Assembly: GCA_951394405.1 (NCBI GenBank) | Contig: OX596339.1 | Span: forward strand, 1 to 64,000 | Direction: 5' to 3' | Origin: Coprinellus micaceus | Lineage: Eukaryota > Basidiomycota > Agaricomycetes > Agaricales > Psathyrellaceae | Length of the DNA stretch: 64,000 nucleotides | Shown: in pieces, positions 11,986 through 23,010 of the stretch | Layout: the number at the start of each line of letters is the position of its first letter | Position numbering within the stretch: position 1 is the stretch's first letter | The notes under the pieces: model-generated | Databases searched by the model: none | What the model was told of the DNA's origin: nothing | The model's input: only the letters and a program-made list of their open reading frames with translations | Translations under genes and position numbers: made by a program

Positions 11986-12476
11986 GCAGGACATATGGGG
12001 GAGTGCAAAGTACAGGGATAGTGATATCTGCCTGGTCATCACCTTTTCAGACGCTGAGAGGCGGTCTGATCAAGTAAAGGGGGAGGATGGTGCTCTCTGC
12101 TTCCAGGAGCTCGGACTCGTTTGTCGCCTGCACCCTGGTATTCCTGTTATATTCCGTTCGCGCGACCTAAGCCATTTTAACCGTCATTTCAAAGGATATC
12201 GTGCTTCCCTTGTTTTGCATACTGATCGCGGTCTTAAAGGCTGGGCTAATGATATGTATGGATGGATGGATAATGTTCATTACCGTACAGAATGGTCTAA
12301 TACTTAGAGAGTTTCTTACATAGTGCATAGATGTGCTCCTCATACCGTAGACACCCTCGCTAATCAATATACTCCGATATCATCAATTTCTTCACACGGT
12401 TGAGCTCTGACACGCATTTGTTTCTTTCTCTCTGTTCCTGTCTTACTTCTTTCTGTATCACCCATAAGCCCTCAGC

Positions 12477-14469
12477 ATGAACACTCGTGGAAAGAGAGCT
12501 ACTTCTTCCAGCGCCAATCCCAGCGCTAAACCTGCCTCTAAAGCCCCTGCGAAAAAGCCTGCCCGCAAAGCCGGCTCCAAACCCTCAGAACCAAGCCCAG
12601 CCCCATCCAGTTCTACATTGACCTCCAATTCAAGTGGCAAAAAACGCAAGCAGAAGGACTCTGCTGACAATATTTCCCCCGATGCTGCGACTTTGGCCCA
12701 ATTCCAGGCTTGGCAGGTGGCACAGGAGGCAGAGAAGCTCAAGTCAGAGGGAGCCAGACAGAGGGCAGCCAAGGCGGCAAAAGACAAATGTGCGCTTTTT
12801 GACCAGTATTTCGGAGTTCTCTCCTGCTTATATCCTGTTAGCTATTCAAGAAATAAACGCACAGCTTCTTGCTGCTGAAGGAGGTCAGGATTCCACCGAC
12901 ATTGACGGAGAAGCCAGCGACGACCAGGCACCACCAAAGAAGAGAGGCAAGATTGATATCCTGCTCGATGCAGATGAAGAAGCGGCAGCAATCGACCTCA
13001 GTGGGGGTGGACCTGACGAGGATGACGAGGATGAGGACAAACCTGGACAGCAGATGGAGGATGAAGAAGAGGGTGGCATATTTGAGGAAGAGATGATCCA
13101 TGTGTCTCCGACGAAGACAGTATCTTCCAAGGAGCCAAGTGCAGAGCCTGAAGACGATGATGAGGAAGATGGTGATGAGTTCGATACCAATGGGGTGGGT
13201 ATTCTATATTTGACCTGAGTGTTCTGCTAACCTTCATTGTACCAGATTGCGATCATCAACACAGGTCTCAAGCCCCCTTCGTTTTCTCGTATCTCGAGGG
13301 CAGGTTCAAGGGCAGGTTCAAGGGCACCGTCACCTGCACCCTCCAGCAGAGGGAACAATAAGGTTACATGTAATGACTTTGAGGGGGAGGCCCTCAAGGC
13401 TCTTGCTGATGCTGCAAAGAGCATGGTCCGCATGAACATTCTTTACGGTAGCTGGGATACCACCCACAGTGGTAAGTCTGGCTTTCAGCAGTGGGCAGCT
13501 GATATTCTTCAGGCGGTCACTGGGGAGAAGCCGTTGACGCAGAAAGCATTGAAGCTGGCCTTTCAGGATGAGGTTACGAAGGAGAATCTTCTGACTTATG
13601 TGCGTTCATATTCCTTTATATTACTTTCTGTGCTCATGCTCACCGCTCCTCTAGATTCTATATGGCAAGGGGGCTCTGCTGAACACCTTTATTAGCAAAG
13701 CCCGCTTAATTGTCGCTACCAATTATGGTCTAACGGGCAGTCAGGGGGCCATTGCAGTACGGGTGGCTTGGTTGTTGCAGAAGACCCAGTTCACGTATGG
13801 GGGTATCAACTTAGACGTATGTCCCTTTCTCAAGTCCATTCTATCGCTAACTCTGACTGGTGTTATTAGGCTCAGACCGTAGAGAAGTCCAAGATCTGGG
13901 GCAATCCCATGATCAAGGAACTTCTCCAACTTGTTCTATTTGGCCAGGGGGGAAAAGCAGATGTTCGTAGCGTCCAGGAAATCAGGAAAAACGAGGCCAT
14001 TCCCATCTCCGCAATTATTCTCTCGGTCACCGCTGTATGTTGGTCTTGACTTTTAAATCCCTTGCTTCTCTCAATGCTTCCTATAGACTGAGCATGCGAT
14101 TGGCGAATACCGAGACGGGACGTGCTGCCAGTATCCTTTCAAAGAACTGGGTGTTCGAAGGAGGTATGTGACTATTCGCTTTCTGTATGCACTTCTGACC
14201 GTTGTATAGGTATACGCACCATGAGAAGAACTGGAACGCATTGCAGAAGCTCTCTCAAAAGTGGGCTACCTTCTATCTTCAGGGGGTATTCCAGGCTATC
14301 GCGTAAGTCTTCCAGACCATCTCAAAACTGTTTTTAACATTGTGTTGGATTCAGAGCTATGGTTGGCCTCAATGACTGGGTTGATGGTCAGAACCCTGCG
14401 GAAGATATTGAAGGGATTACTGCAATGGACCTGGACCACATTGCTGATACAAACTTCACCCCTTTCTAA
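12477..14469 (+). CDS. DUF6532-like protein, eight or more exons, apparently intact
   Basis: ATG 12477 follows a CT-rich leader. The N-terminus is Lys/Ala/Ser-rich and basic (KKPARKAGSKPSEP), then highly acidic (DEDDEDEDKPG), suggesting a nuclear protein. The folded part begins near CNDFEGEALKALADAAKSM. It continues through GALLNTFISKARLIVATNYG, GNPMIKELLQLVLFGQGG and AIPISAIILSVTATEHAIGE, ending in AMVGLNDWVDGQ and a TAA at 14467. That order matches the DUF6532 family of Agaricomycetes as I remember it. Introns with GT-AG ends: one near 12790-12850 (ends uncertain), 13195-13245, 13600-13654, 13817-13869, 14035-14086, 14164-14209 and 14303-14354. No in-frame stop is seen across the exons. Function is unknown; it lies directly downstream of the dioxygenase gene in the same direction. 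Confidence 0.6.
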
Positions 14470-14639
14470 TTCTCACTTTATACGACTCCTTCTAATCTCT
14501 CTCCTCTTATGTCGTTTTGCCGGTGTCTCATAACTTAGCGTCGCATATCACTTAATGAAATTATATGGATTATATGCAAGAACCCCTGAGATTTGTGACA
14601 AATACAGAAATTCCTACAGTGCGGCGAAGATCCCCTCCA

Positions 14640-14885
14640 AACCCCTGAGTGCTCCCTAGGCTCCCCAGAGCTCCCAGTGCTCCCAGAGCTCCCAGTGCCC
14701 CCCAGTGCCCCCCAGTACCCCCAGCGTCCCACAGGGCTCCCCAGGGCTCCCCAGGGCTTCCCAGGGCTTCCCAGGATTCGGACCCGATGAAGACTTTGCC
14801 CTGAGAGCCTCCCCGGAGCTCTGATGCCCTGGCAGCCCTGGGACTCCCGTGGGCGTCCCAGGGATTCCCAGGGAGCTCTAAAGCT
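14640..14885. repeat. CCCAGGGCTCC-type short repeats
   Basis: A purine/pyrimidine-biased tract repeats 9-12 bp units such as CCCAGTGCTCCCAGAGCT and CCCCAGGGCTCCCCAGGG. No gene is supported between 14470 and 15080. Confidence 0.7.
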
Positions 14886-15002
14886 TCCCTGCGAAGAAAT
14901 GGTTTTTCCTGATGCCACTCCATGCCAAAGGGTGGGTCATGGTTGCGTAGAGTCCAGGTGGCAACTGCGGATCTCCTGCTTAGATAATCACCATCATAAA
15001 TA

Positions 15003-15012
15003 CCTATATATA
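15003..15012 (+). promoter_or_regulatory. TATA-like core promoter
   Basis: CTATATATATCC lies about 75 bp before ATG 15085, followed by a C-rich leader. The spacing and context (CCAAAATGACC) suit a fungal core promoter. Confidence 0.45.
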
Positions 15013-15084
15013 TCCATTGCCCCTTCAATTTTTACATATATACTGGACTGTTGCCCATCTTCTCCCACCCTCCCCCCAGCCCAA

Positions 15085-15791
15085 AATGACCTCGTTTGTC
15101 CCTCAACCTTTGGTCAAAGTGTCTGCCCTCCATAAGGTTTATACGACCAAGGCCTTCTGCAAGATGCCACCAACAAAGTGGGTGAACTTTTACCTGTACA
15201 CCTGCACCTGCCTGGTACAGGCTGCCAAAACGTAGGTGGTCATGGGGCAAACATGGTGCCTGCAGATTGTACTGCATACCTCCAAAAGTTGGGGAATGAA
15301 CTTGTGCGTCCTCTGGTTAACTCCACTGTTGCCACTCTTAATGCCCCACTCAGTCCTGGTGTTCTGCTGTTGGGGCAATTGCAGATGCATATAACAACCA
15401 CATTTGGCATCAACCCGTTGTGACACAAGTCCTGATGGACCTCGCTAGCCCCAACCTGTCAAACCCAGCCCACTATTCTGCGGTAACACACATGGGCATC
15501 CTGAATCTCCTTTACAATGTCACCGCATTCATTTGGTGGACCAGCATGGGCCTCGATGGCGCTGGTGGCTTCAAAACATTAGATGATGCCTACCAGGCCT
15601 TCATTAATGATAGGACCACAACAATCGACTGGCAGGACGCCCTGCACTTCTCTGAGAAGATCCAGACCATTGGAATGAGGAAGGAATATATACAGCAGGC
15701 CCATGTCATTTTGCAAGAGATCCTGCAGTTGCTGCAGGAGCACATGGACGAAGTAAAGGCATGGATGTGTGTCCTTGCTGACAAACTGTAA
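15085..15791 (+). pseudogene. Hypothetical protein, frameshifted
   Basis: The start MTSFVPQPLVKVSALHKVYTT follows a TATA-like promoter. After one or two short introns near 15178-15270 the frame reads ADCTAYLQKLGNELVRPLV and ends at INPL with a TGA at about 15421. Coding continues in the next frame without a splice site (VTQVLMDLASPNLSNP... to VLADKL, stop 15789). The abrupt frame change suggests a frameshift. I recognise no domain. The relic abuts the KDZ fragment that begins near 15830. Confidence 0.4.
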
Positions 15792-15829
15792 GTAGGTCCC
15801 AAGTATCAGTAAGGCATCAAAGAGAAAAC

Positions 15830-16740
15830 GGGACCGGAATGGGGAGACATACCCTGAAAACCATACACAGTCACTTGTAGACACTGCCGATCAACACATG
15901 CACAACAACAATGTCTATCTTGACTGATAGACAGTAATTTTTTCAACTGGCGAAGTAAATCCATGTACATTGGAATCAGAGAAGGGAGAAGCTCACTCCA
16001 GCGATCCCACTCAAGCAGTCATTTATCAACACTCCGAGGCTGAGTTGAAGGGAGGGCATTTCCAACAGATCCGGAGACCCTTAAGTGCGCCACTGTGCGA
16101 GGTCTTCGCTGTGTGTACACCTTCCCAGCAACTCATACATTGACTTGGGGGCGTAGAACAAAACCCCTTTTCTTCAGGCCATGGGGGACCTTGACTGTGT
16201 CACCAGCGGGAACCCATCTCCTACATTGGGGTGTTGATGCTGAGAGACGCGGAGCACATGGAGCTCTGAACAACATGGGAGGGGAGAGAGAAGAGGAAAC
16301 CTAAATGGAGGAGGAACCAAGAATGTGAGTACCTTAAGTGGCTCACATGAGGCAGTATCTCGGAATATCACAGGTATAATGTATCATAAAAGGTAAAGAA
16401 GTACAAGGACTATGTGGAAAGGAAGAATTGAACAAATTAGCACCACAACAAAGAAAGAAACTGAACGGACTTACGACGTGTGAAAATGTGATGGAAGTAC
16501 AAGAAGACAAGAACACATACAGCGACAAGAAAGGGTCTAAAGATAGTTTAATGTGGGGTATATCTATCCAATGGAAGGAATAGACTCACATTTAGCAGTA
16601 TCGAGGAGCACGAACCATAGCGAAATGCGATACAAATAATGATAGTTCTAGTTCTATCTGTGTAAGCATGACCTTCATAAGGCAGACAACAGCAGGTACT
16701 TACACAAGATAGAGCCAAATGAGCGAACGGGGATGTCACA
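15830..16740 (-). pseudogene. KDZ transposase CxC1-region fragment, decayed copy
   Basis: This is a diverged copy of the sequence at 42003-42925, aligned over both the coding part (here about 15830-16275) and the upstream part (to about 16740). The better-preserved copy reads WSELVPALIPIYMDLL...RCTCVGRRSLQVTVYGF, like the CxC1 cysteine cluster at the N-terminus of KDZ transposases. Here the matching frame has stops where the other copy has Arg: TGA at 16021-16019 (other copy CGA, in HKRLLKW) and TGA at 16135-16133 (other copy CGA, in VDIRAGG). The transposase catalytic region is absent. The junction at about 16741 cuts into family A. Confidence 0.5.
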
Positions 16741-16741
16741 A

Positions 16742-17565
16742 GCCATTAGCTCAAGGTGCCAGGTGTTCTCTCGAAGCTCCCAGATAACTTCTGCAGTCAC
16801 GGCTGGCATGATCACCTTTCAAAGGTCCTCCTCTGACCCCAGCATGATCACCTGCTTGAAGTATAGGATCTTCTTGAGAGTTCCAGATCAAACAGGTAAA
16901 CTCTCTCGGTAGGTGCTCTTCTTGTGGCGCTTGGCATAAGACAGAGGAGGTGGTTTAGTCCGGCGCTTGGCATAAGACAGAGGAGGTGGTTTAGTCCGGC
17001 GCTTCTGGGGTCTGGGGGGAAGGCTGTGAATGCCACTCAGAGCTGGGACAGGAGGAGGTGGGTGGGAGGGACGAGAAGAGTGAGTGGATTGTGATGATGA
17101 TGCTATTGGCTGGTTGGAATGGATAATGGAAGAAGATGACGACAACACGTTTCCCTGAACTGAGGAAGCAGAGGAAGGTCCCTTGTCCTCGTCATCATCC
17201 CCCAGTTCCAGATTGGTCTTCAAGGCAGGGGCAATGTGCTTGAGGATGGACTTGAGGAATTGGCGCCACTGCTGTTTCGTAATCTGCTCCATGACGATGC
17301 TGTTCGCGACATTGTACATGTGCGCGTTTTGGGTGACAATCCAGGCGGTGATATAGAGAGCTTTGTTCTCCTCCCCGGTGCCCAAAATGAAGTTGGGGTC
17401 AGGGGTGTAATACGTCAGGTACATGGTGTCCTTGATTGCAGGTTGCTTGCAAACAGTGAGAGCGCTGACACCCTCAGCAAAGGATTCAATCTCAGGGGGA
17501 TGCTTGTCGAGTTCTGAAGGCATGGGGTCTGGCCCAAAGTTCCTGTGAGCCGACTGCCAACAGCA
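16742..17565 (-). pseudogene. Family A protein, 3' part (decayed copy)
   Basis: On the minus strand this encodes AHRNFGPDPMPSELDKHPPE, YYTPDPNFIL, KQQWRQFLKSILKHIAP and a Ser/Pro-rich tail. It matches, residue for residue in long stretches, the C-terminal half of the copy at 57.7-60.2 kb. A block (KRRTKPPPLSYA) is duplicated at about 16930-17000. The 3' end is cut at about 16742 by the KDZ fragment. Its 5' half lies at 18990-20295, separated by about 1.4 kb of unrelated sequence. Function is unknown; the family resembles hypothetical proteins common in Agaricomycetes. Confidence 0.6.
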
Positions 17566-18989
17566 ATCGATGGGACCTGGGAGGGAGATGACATTGACGG
17601 TGATGCAGGCGCTACAGGCTAGACGCGAATGCATGCACACAACCACAACCAACAAACACACAACCAACACACACACTCTTTCTTAGGGGGGGGGTGGGAT
17701 TGGGGATAATACATGTACGTGAGTATGGGCAGGGAGTTGGTTTACAGCTGCGATACAAGATCAACACACTAGACGCAACAAGACGCAAGTGCGAAGGGGG
17801 AAGGTAGGAGTTCTCTAAGCAACTTCAAGCATAGGTCCGAGAAACACAAAGCTTGACTCAAGGACTTCAAGCTCTCACAAAATGCGAGATAGCACACACA
17901 GTCTTTCTTGGGACAGTCTGACACACTTCAATCACAACTCTGAGCACAACTTGATCGCAATTTCCCTAAGACAGACAGGCAAACAATAATGTCCAATTTC
18001 ACTAAGAGCCACCGAATCACAGTTGTGCGCACTCGAACCAAAACAAATAAATCTGCACTAGGGCCGCTATGGTATTTTGCGTCTATAGATCGCTAGGTTA
18101 TATACAGGTTTTCGTGGCTGTGCATAGAGATAAGAGATACGAGAGAGTGAACATATAGACAGTGGAAGATCAAGATCAGGAACATAACAAGATAAGCATA
18201 AACATGTGGATAAAAGATGGAAATGGAGAGAAACGAGAGGGACGGGAAACTAGCACAGGTTGGAGTGGCTATTATTAGTCTTGGCGTTGAAGCTGTGAGT
18301 GGGACGCACAAGGCCTTCCTTTGGCACACCGCCTATCTCCAGGCCTATGCTCCTGCAGTATTCATGTTCATGATCAAGACCCCTGTGTCCACGTGCGGGC
18401 GCTTATCAACCGTGCAACTTCCGATCATTACTCGGCTAGCTGGTGGTTACCAGTGGTACCTGTGATTGTGAGGCTATCCGTGTGCGAGGTTTCTCCGACC
18501 GCCCCTATCCGCGACCCAGCCCCGTGGACCGTTTGTGAGTCCGTCGGTGACAATAGATATTCCCTATGCACACTCACTTGTGTATGGCTCATACATCTCT
18601 CAATGATCTTTACTCGTCTTGGTATCTACACGTCTTCTTGATCTCTACACGTTTCCATGGATTTAGCATTGGTCCCGTGCCTGGGCATGCCCTGTTTGGT
18701 ATGTGCAGGATCACGACTCTCGCATGCCAGGCGGACAAGTCACTTCCCTTTGGTTCTTGGTTCTCGGCATCTTGTATTCGGGTGCAATAAGATCATGAAC
18801 CTAATCTGCTAAGCGCCCATGCTCGATCTCCTTGTTCCGGGGTTCTCCTTAGCACAGCTGTCGAGTGGGGCATCTCACAGCTCTCGTTGTCCCTCAGTTG
18901 TTCATGATCATGAGTTAGGAACGCGAATATGATGACAATTGGGTATAATTCGTGTTTTTATACGGGTAGCCTGGAACCAGGCGTATCAA
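17566..18989. mobile_element. Insertion of about 1.4 kb splitting family A copy
   Basis: Comparison with the 57-60 kb copy shows the family A sequence broken here: homology stops near 17566 and resumes near 18990. The inserted stretch has no recognisable gene. I did not find clear inverted or direct terminal repeats, so the class of element is unknown and the boundaries are approximate. Confidence 0.45.
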
Positions 18990-20295
18990 CGGAGCAGGCA
19001 TTGGAGTAGTCGACTGTTGAGGAGGAATTCATGATACACTCGGGGCAGTGGTTGATGAAGACGAAGTGCTGGGAACATTGGAAGAATTCGAGCATGTTGT
19101 GTTCAGCTGGGAGGAAGGGAATTCAGAGGGGGAATGTTCCTTGAATCCAGGAAGACAGAAGAGGTGGACTAGAATATATAGGTAAGTACACCGGAGGACA
19201 AGAGGCTGAGAAGGGACATACCGGGTTGAATCAGGCGGGTGGGGTCAGCATTGTTGGTCAATTTCTTGTTGAGGTTCTGCCAGGCAATCTTGGAGGGATT
19301 GATGAGATTGAAGACATGGCAACCGAGACGTTGAGTCATCATCTGCAGTTGGGTACCAGGAAGGCCTCCGTAGGTCTTGTGAAAGACCTTGCCCTTGGTC
19401 CCAAACTGGGACTACTCAGTCATGACAACATCCTCGCTGATGAGGAGAGAGTGGCACTGGGAACCCGTGAGGGCAATGGTGCTGTCGGGGTTGAAGGACC
19501 ATTGGGGGTGAATCCACCAGACAGGGATGCCGATTGCATGGAGGAACTGGGCTTCTTCACGGCTTTGAGTAAAACCACCCATGATAGAGGTGTTGCAGGG
19601 CCAGGTGGTATTCTGTTCTTTGGAAAGGGGGAAAGACCGAGGGTAGTATATAATCATGTAGCCAACGATGCCGTGAATATCAAGGCAGGAGTGTTGGAAG
19701 TTGCCTACAGTGATGAAGATGTTGACGTGTGTGAGGCCATACGCCTCCAGGTGCTCAAGGCATTGCTTGGAATGGGTGATGAGGGAGCCGAGGAGGGTGG
19801 CTTTCAGGAACTGGGCAAGGGTGGAGAAGGCCATTTTGGTGGCACAGTTGAGTTCTACCTTGAGGATCACATAGGCTTCTTTCTTCAAGTATCATGTAGT
19901 CATAATGATGATTCTGCTCTGGAACGACCGAGTCGTCTATCGTGGGTCGCCACCATAGTCCCGGGAACTTGTCAGTCTTCTTGGGAATAGAGACTGCCCA
20001 CTCGAACCCCTTTGAGACCAGCTGAGGGTGGAGCATCCGATCATCTAAACCATAGCACCTGTTCGACTTCGCAAATAGACTGCAGATTCCAAGCGGAGGC
20101 TTGTATACCCCTGGGTGGTTCGGCGAGGTGACGAGCCAATAGATCTTCACCCTTGTACCGGTTGAATTCCTCGGTCGAGTATATGGGCAGGCCAGCTTTG
20201 GTGAGGTTTTCTTTGTATTTGAGGGGCTTTTTGAGAACGTAGTACGACTTCACATCCTTCGCCCAATAGATCTTGTCTGTTTAATCTATGAGTAT
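18990..20295 (-). pseudogene. Family A protein, 5' part (decayed copy)
   Basis: Minus-strand exons read DKIYWAKDVKSYYVLKKP and TSPNHPGVYKPPLGICSLFA. After a frameshift near 19890 they continue as KKEAYVILKVELNCATKMAF...GIPVWWIHPQWSFNPDS. The same order is found at 57.66-58.7 kb. A splice acceptor precedes the first exon (about 20279). Frameshifts near 20120 and 19890 and stops near 19412 show it is not functional. A long open frame on the plus strand (19226-19990) is only its antisense image. Confidence 0.6.
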
Positions 20296-20692
20296 TGAAG
20301 GTAGGGGCAAAAATGAGGACTTACAATCATCCGACATCTCGTTAAACACCAGCTCAGGCTTCCCATCCCGCCCATACTACACATCCAACTTGTGCTGCAG
20401 TCCCTCCAACAACATCTTCAATCTGTGGGGCGTCAGTATGGCAGAGAGAGCAGGTGTGGCAACGACCAACCCTGATTGTGGTACACCCAAGCAGACTAGC
20501 CAATAACGGGGAGGTGGGTGGACAACTATTGAGAAATCAGATTTCAGTATGTCAAGTGTTCACACTCAAAGCAACATACCGAATCACGGATCAACGAGAC
20601 AGTGGAGGTGGAGGGAAGCTCGAGCCTTCGCTACTTGAGCAGTCAGTCATTCAATCCTCCTCCCGGTTGGCGAGAGAAATGGGTGGGCAGGC

Positions 20693-20770
20693 GACAAGGA
20701 GTCAAGCCTAGCCCAAAAAAACGGATGACAAGGAGTCAAATCCGTTGGGAAAAGGGACGACAAGGAGTCA
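20693..20770 (-). promoter_or_regulatory. Cluster of three GACAAGGAGTCAA motifs
   Basis: The 13-mer TTGACTCCTTGTC occurs on the minus strand at 20705-20693, 20739-20727 and (last base changed) about 20770-20759. Spacings are 34 and 32 bp. The cluster lies about 450 bp upstream of the family A coding start and points in the direction of that gene. Confidence 0.75.
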
Positions 20771-20775
20771 TGAAA

Positions 20776-21650
20776 TATATATATAAAAAGAAGTCCAATA
20801 GCGACGCACTTACCTGTCACTGGGGAGCAAGAGCCGGGTCGATGAGGCGATGGTGACGGATGAGAGACAAGTCAGTTCAAAGTCCACTCTGGGCGTGCAG
20901 GGATGGTGTGACTTATACTGGGACCAAGATCAAAACGAGGCCCATCTAATCACACCGCTCAGAGCCCATTGCTACCTCCCTTCTTTCACCCCCACCCCAC
21001 ACAGTCCTTCAACTCCTACCACAACCTCTCCTCTACCCTTCCCTGTGCTGCATTGTCCAGAAAGCTCGGCGGCCACCCAGAGGTAAGCGTCCCAGTTCAA
21101 TTTACGCCTCCTTGGTCCCCCTCCCACCACTCTCCCCATCCCCTACTCGCACCGAGGCTTGACTCCTTGTCGGTTCTTGTTCCAGGTTGTTTGACTCCTT
21201 GTCACCACCTGTATCCCTCTTGCATGTTACACAGGCCAGACACTGATGTGTCACCTAAGAGATGCCCACTGCGTGGGTGTCGTCTCTCTGGACGGCCATC
21301 TCTAGGCCAAAAGTCGCCTTCCCGACCCCATTGAGAAGCTGCATCAAACATAGCCGCCCACACCGTCTCCCCAGCCCGCCGCAGAAGGAGTTTTGGGATT
21401 AGGCGCCCAAATGCCATGCAACACCTGTACATATCATTTGTTGCATATCCAGCCGTGTCCTCGGCCTCAAACTATTTGAGCGATTCCACTCATCGCGTTC
21501 GTTAGCCCTACTACTTGCTACTGAGCCACACAACCAGCCCCATGTACCGTCAAAGACTTCCAACGAACAACCATACCGTCGCTATTGTCGTAGGCATCAA
21601 TTTCGCATGTCATATCTATCCATCGCCTCAACAGCAGTTTCCCCCCATTT
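20776..21650. other. Spacer between divergent relics
   Basis: The part from 20776 to about 21000 is homologous, in reverse, to 56910-57100, the upstream region of the other family A copy. From 21000 to 21650, apart from the motif pair at 21159-21203, I see no gene or repeat. Confidence 0.5.
21159..21203 (+). promoter_or_regulatory. Pair of TTGACTCCTTGTC motifs
   Basis: Exact copies occur at 21159-21171 and 21191-21203 (32 bp apart), about 450 bp before the Ca2+ ATPase relic on the same strand. The sequence between the motifs is unrelated to that in the other clusters. Confidence 0.75.
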
Positions 21651-21654
21651 GTAG

Positions 21655-23010
21655 GTGGTCGATGGCTCGGTGAATGATCTATGGAAAGAGCATCAGTTCA
21701 AGGTTCTCAATGAGAAGGGGGAGGAATGTGGGGGACAGTGTGGAGCAAGTTGTGGATATTGAGGTGCATCCACAGCGGCCTTATCAAGTGTATACATACT
21801 CATTTCATTGTAGGAAGTTGTTGTCGCAGACATCACGCTCGTTGAGCCAAGTGAAATCTTGACCTGTGACAGTGTTTTCCTGTCTGGATGCAACGTGAAG
21901 TGTGACGAGTCCGGCACCACTGGAGAGAGCGACGTGATCAAGGACGCGACTTGCGAAGAAATCGTTGAGCTGTACCAGAATGCCAAGCAGTGGGGCAAAG
22001 ACCCACACACTCTACACATCGACAAATAACATGAGGATTTCTCCATTCATTAATCCGATCTCAACAACTCCATCCCCCCTGCTGTCCATCATCTATTCAA
22101 CAAAGCCATCGCCGTCAATTCCACTGCCTTCCAAGACATGAATGCTGAGACAGGTGAAGTCACTTTCATGGGCAGCAAGACAGAGGCCACCCTCCTCGAG
22201 TTTGCTCAGGATCTTGGTTGGGCCAATTTTGAGTCCACTCAGAAGGGAGCTCACATCATCCAGATGATCCCCTTCTCAAGCGAGCGGAAAGCCATGGGTG
22301 TCGTCGTCAAGCTGTCTGACGATTGGTATCACTTCTGCACCAAAGGTGCCTCTGAGATCTTGTCCAAACGCTGCACCAACCATCTCGTCATTCACCAGAA
22401 GGGAGGTTTGGGATCCAATGAGGTCGAGGTTACCAACATTGATGACCTTGCTCGGGATAACATCAGCTGCACCATCATATTCTGCGCCAACCAGACCCTC
22501 CATACCATCACTCTCTGCTATCATGACTTCGCCTCATGGCCCCCCACCAATCTGAAGCCCAATGAGGAGAACGAGATCCCTGACAAGGACTTGTCCCAGG
22601 ATATGACGCTCATCGCCATCACCAGTATCGAGGATCCCCTCCTTCCTGGCGTCACTGAGGCTGTTGCTAAGTGCCATCATGCCGGTGTTATGGTGAAGAT
22701 GTGCACTGGTGACGACTATCGTGAAGGCCATAATGTGGGCCCACAGCATTAACAATGCTGTCAGGAAATTCTTGCAGTTCGAGATCTCAACCAATGTTAC
22801 CACCGTTGTCATCACCTTCATTACTGCTACATTCTCCGTCCAAGAGGAATCTGTGCTTACTGCTGTCCAGTTGCCTTGGGTCAATATCATTATGGATACC
22901 TTCACTGCTCTTGCTCTTGCCACAGAGCCTGCAACAGAGCCCCCCCTCAACCACAAGCCTGATAGGAAGGCTGCACCCCTCTTCTTGGTGAACATGTACA
23001 AGATGATTCT
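21655..23010 (+). pseudogene. Plasma-membrane-type Ca2+ P-type ATPase relic
   Basis: Pieces of a type IIB Ca2+ pump appear in order. First is the cytoplasmic start of the actuator region (VNDLWKEHQFKVLNEKGEE, near 21670). Then comes the actuator itself (ITLVEPSEI, CDESGTTGESD; about 21835-22030), the nucleotide-binding domain (GSKTEATLLEFAQDLGW, IPFSSERKAMGVVVKL, CTKGASEIL; 22138-22500), the P-domain edge (SIEDPLLPGVTEAV, GVMVKMCTGDD; to about 22720), and the C-terminal membrane part (NAVRKFLQFEISTNV, VNIIMDTFTALALATEP; 22740-23010). The phosphorylation segment with DKTGT and flanking helices is missing between about 22028 and 22080, and most of the P-domain after TGDD is also lost. An intron-like gap (about 21761-21815) survives. 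It cannot pump. Confidence 0.75.

Larger units (their letters stand above)
9852..12014. mobile_element. Non-autonomous DNA transposon, 2163 bp
   Basis: The ends are inverted repeats: left GAGTACTTTACACTCCCCC, and right, read inward, TGTACTTTGCACTCCCCC. Both are flanked by the 9-bp direct repeat GGGATAGTG. Inside both ends are dense arrays of TGTCCAGTGGA-type repeats (about 9887-10200 and 11692-11985). The middle contains a tRNA-like segment (10281-10354) and about 1.2 kb of C-rich sequence (about 10390-11560) with no recognisable transposase. A 9-bp duplication fits Mutator-like elements, and KDZ-type elements (about 8-9 bp) cannot be excluded. It needs a transposase supplied elsewhere. Confidence 0.88.
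8634..12306 (+). pseudogene. TET/JBP-like 2-oxoglutarate/Fe(II) dioxygenase, interrupted by a transposon
   Basis: The exons encode a basidiomycete TET/JBP-type dioxygenase, a family thought to oxidise methylated bases in DNA. The iron-binding HxD motif is visible as TRIHRDWGD (about 9824-9850). The distal part (about 12024-12306) has LSHFNRHFKG, carrying the second iron His, then RASLVLHTD, with the Arg expected to bind 2-oxoglutarate. Introns lie near 9170-9219, 9421-9471 and about 9645-9700; the last has a GC rather than GT donor if the splice is as drawn. Two lesions are seen. A TGA at 9631-9633 lies inside an otherwise conserved helix (PIFN stop IREK). A 2163-bp element sits between HRDWGDS and the rest of the core. 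Element plus duplicated target is 2172 bp, a multiple of three, so the frame matches on both sides. Confidence 0.75.

Noticed and set aside
19226..19990. 254-residue plus-strand frame
   Set aside because: It is the antisense of the family A coding sequence, shown by the matching sense copy at 58 kb.
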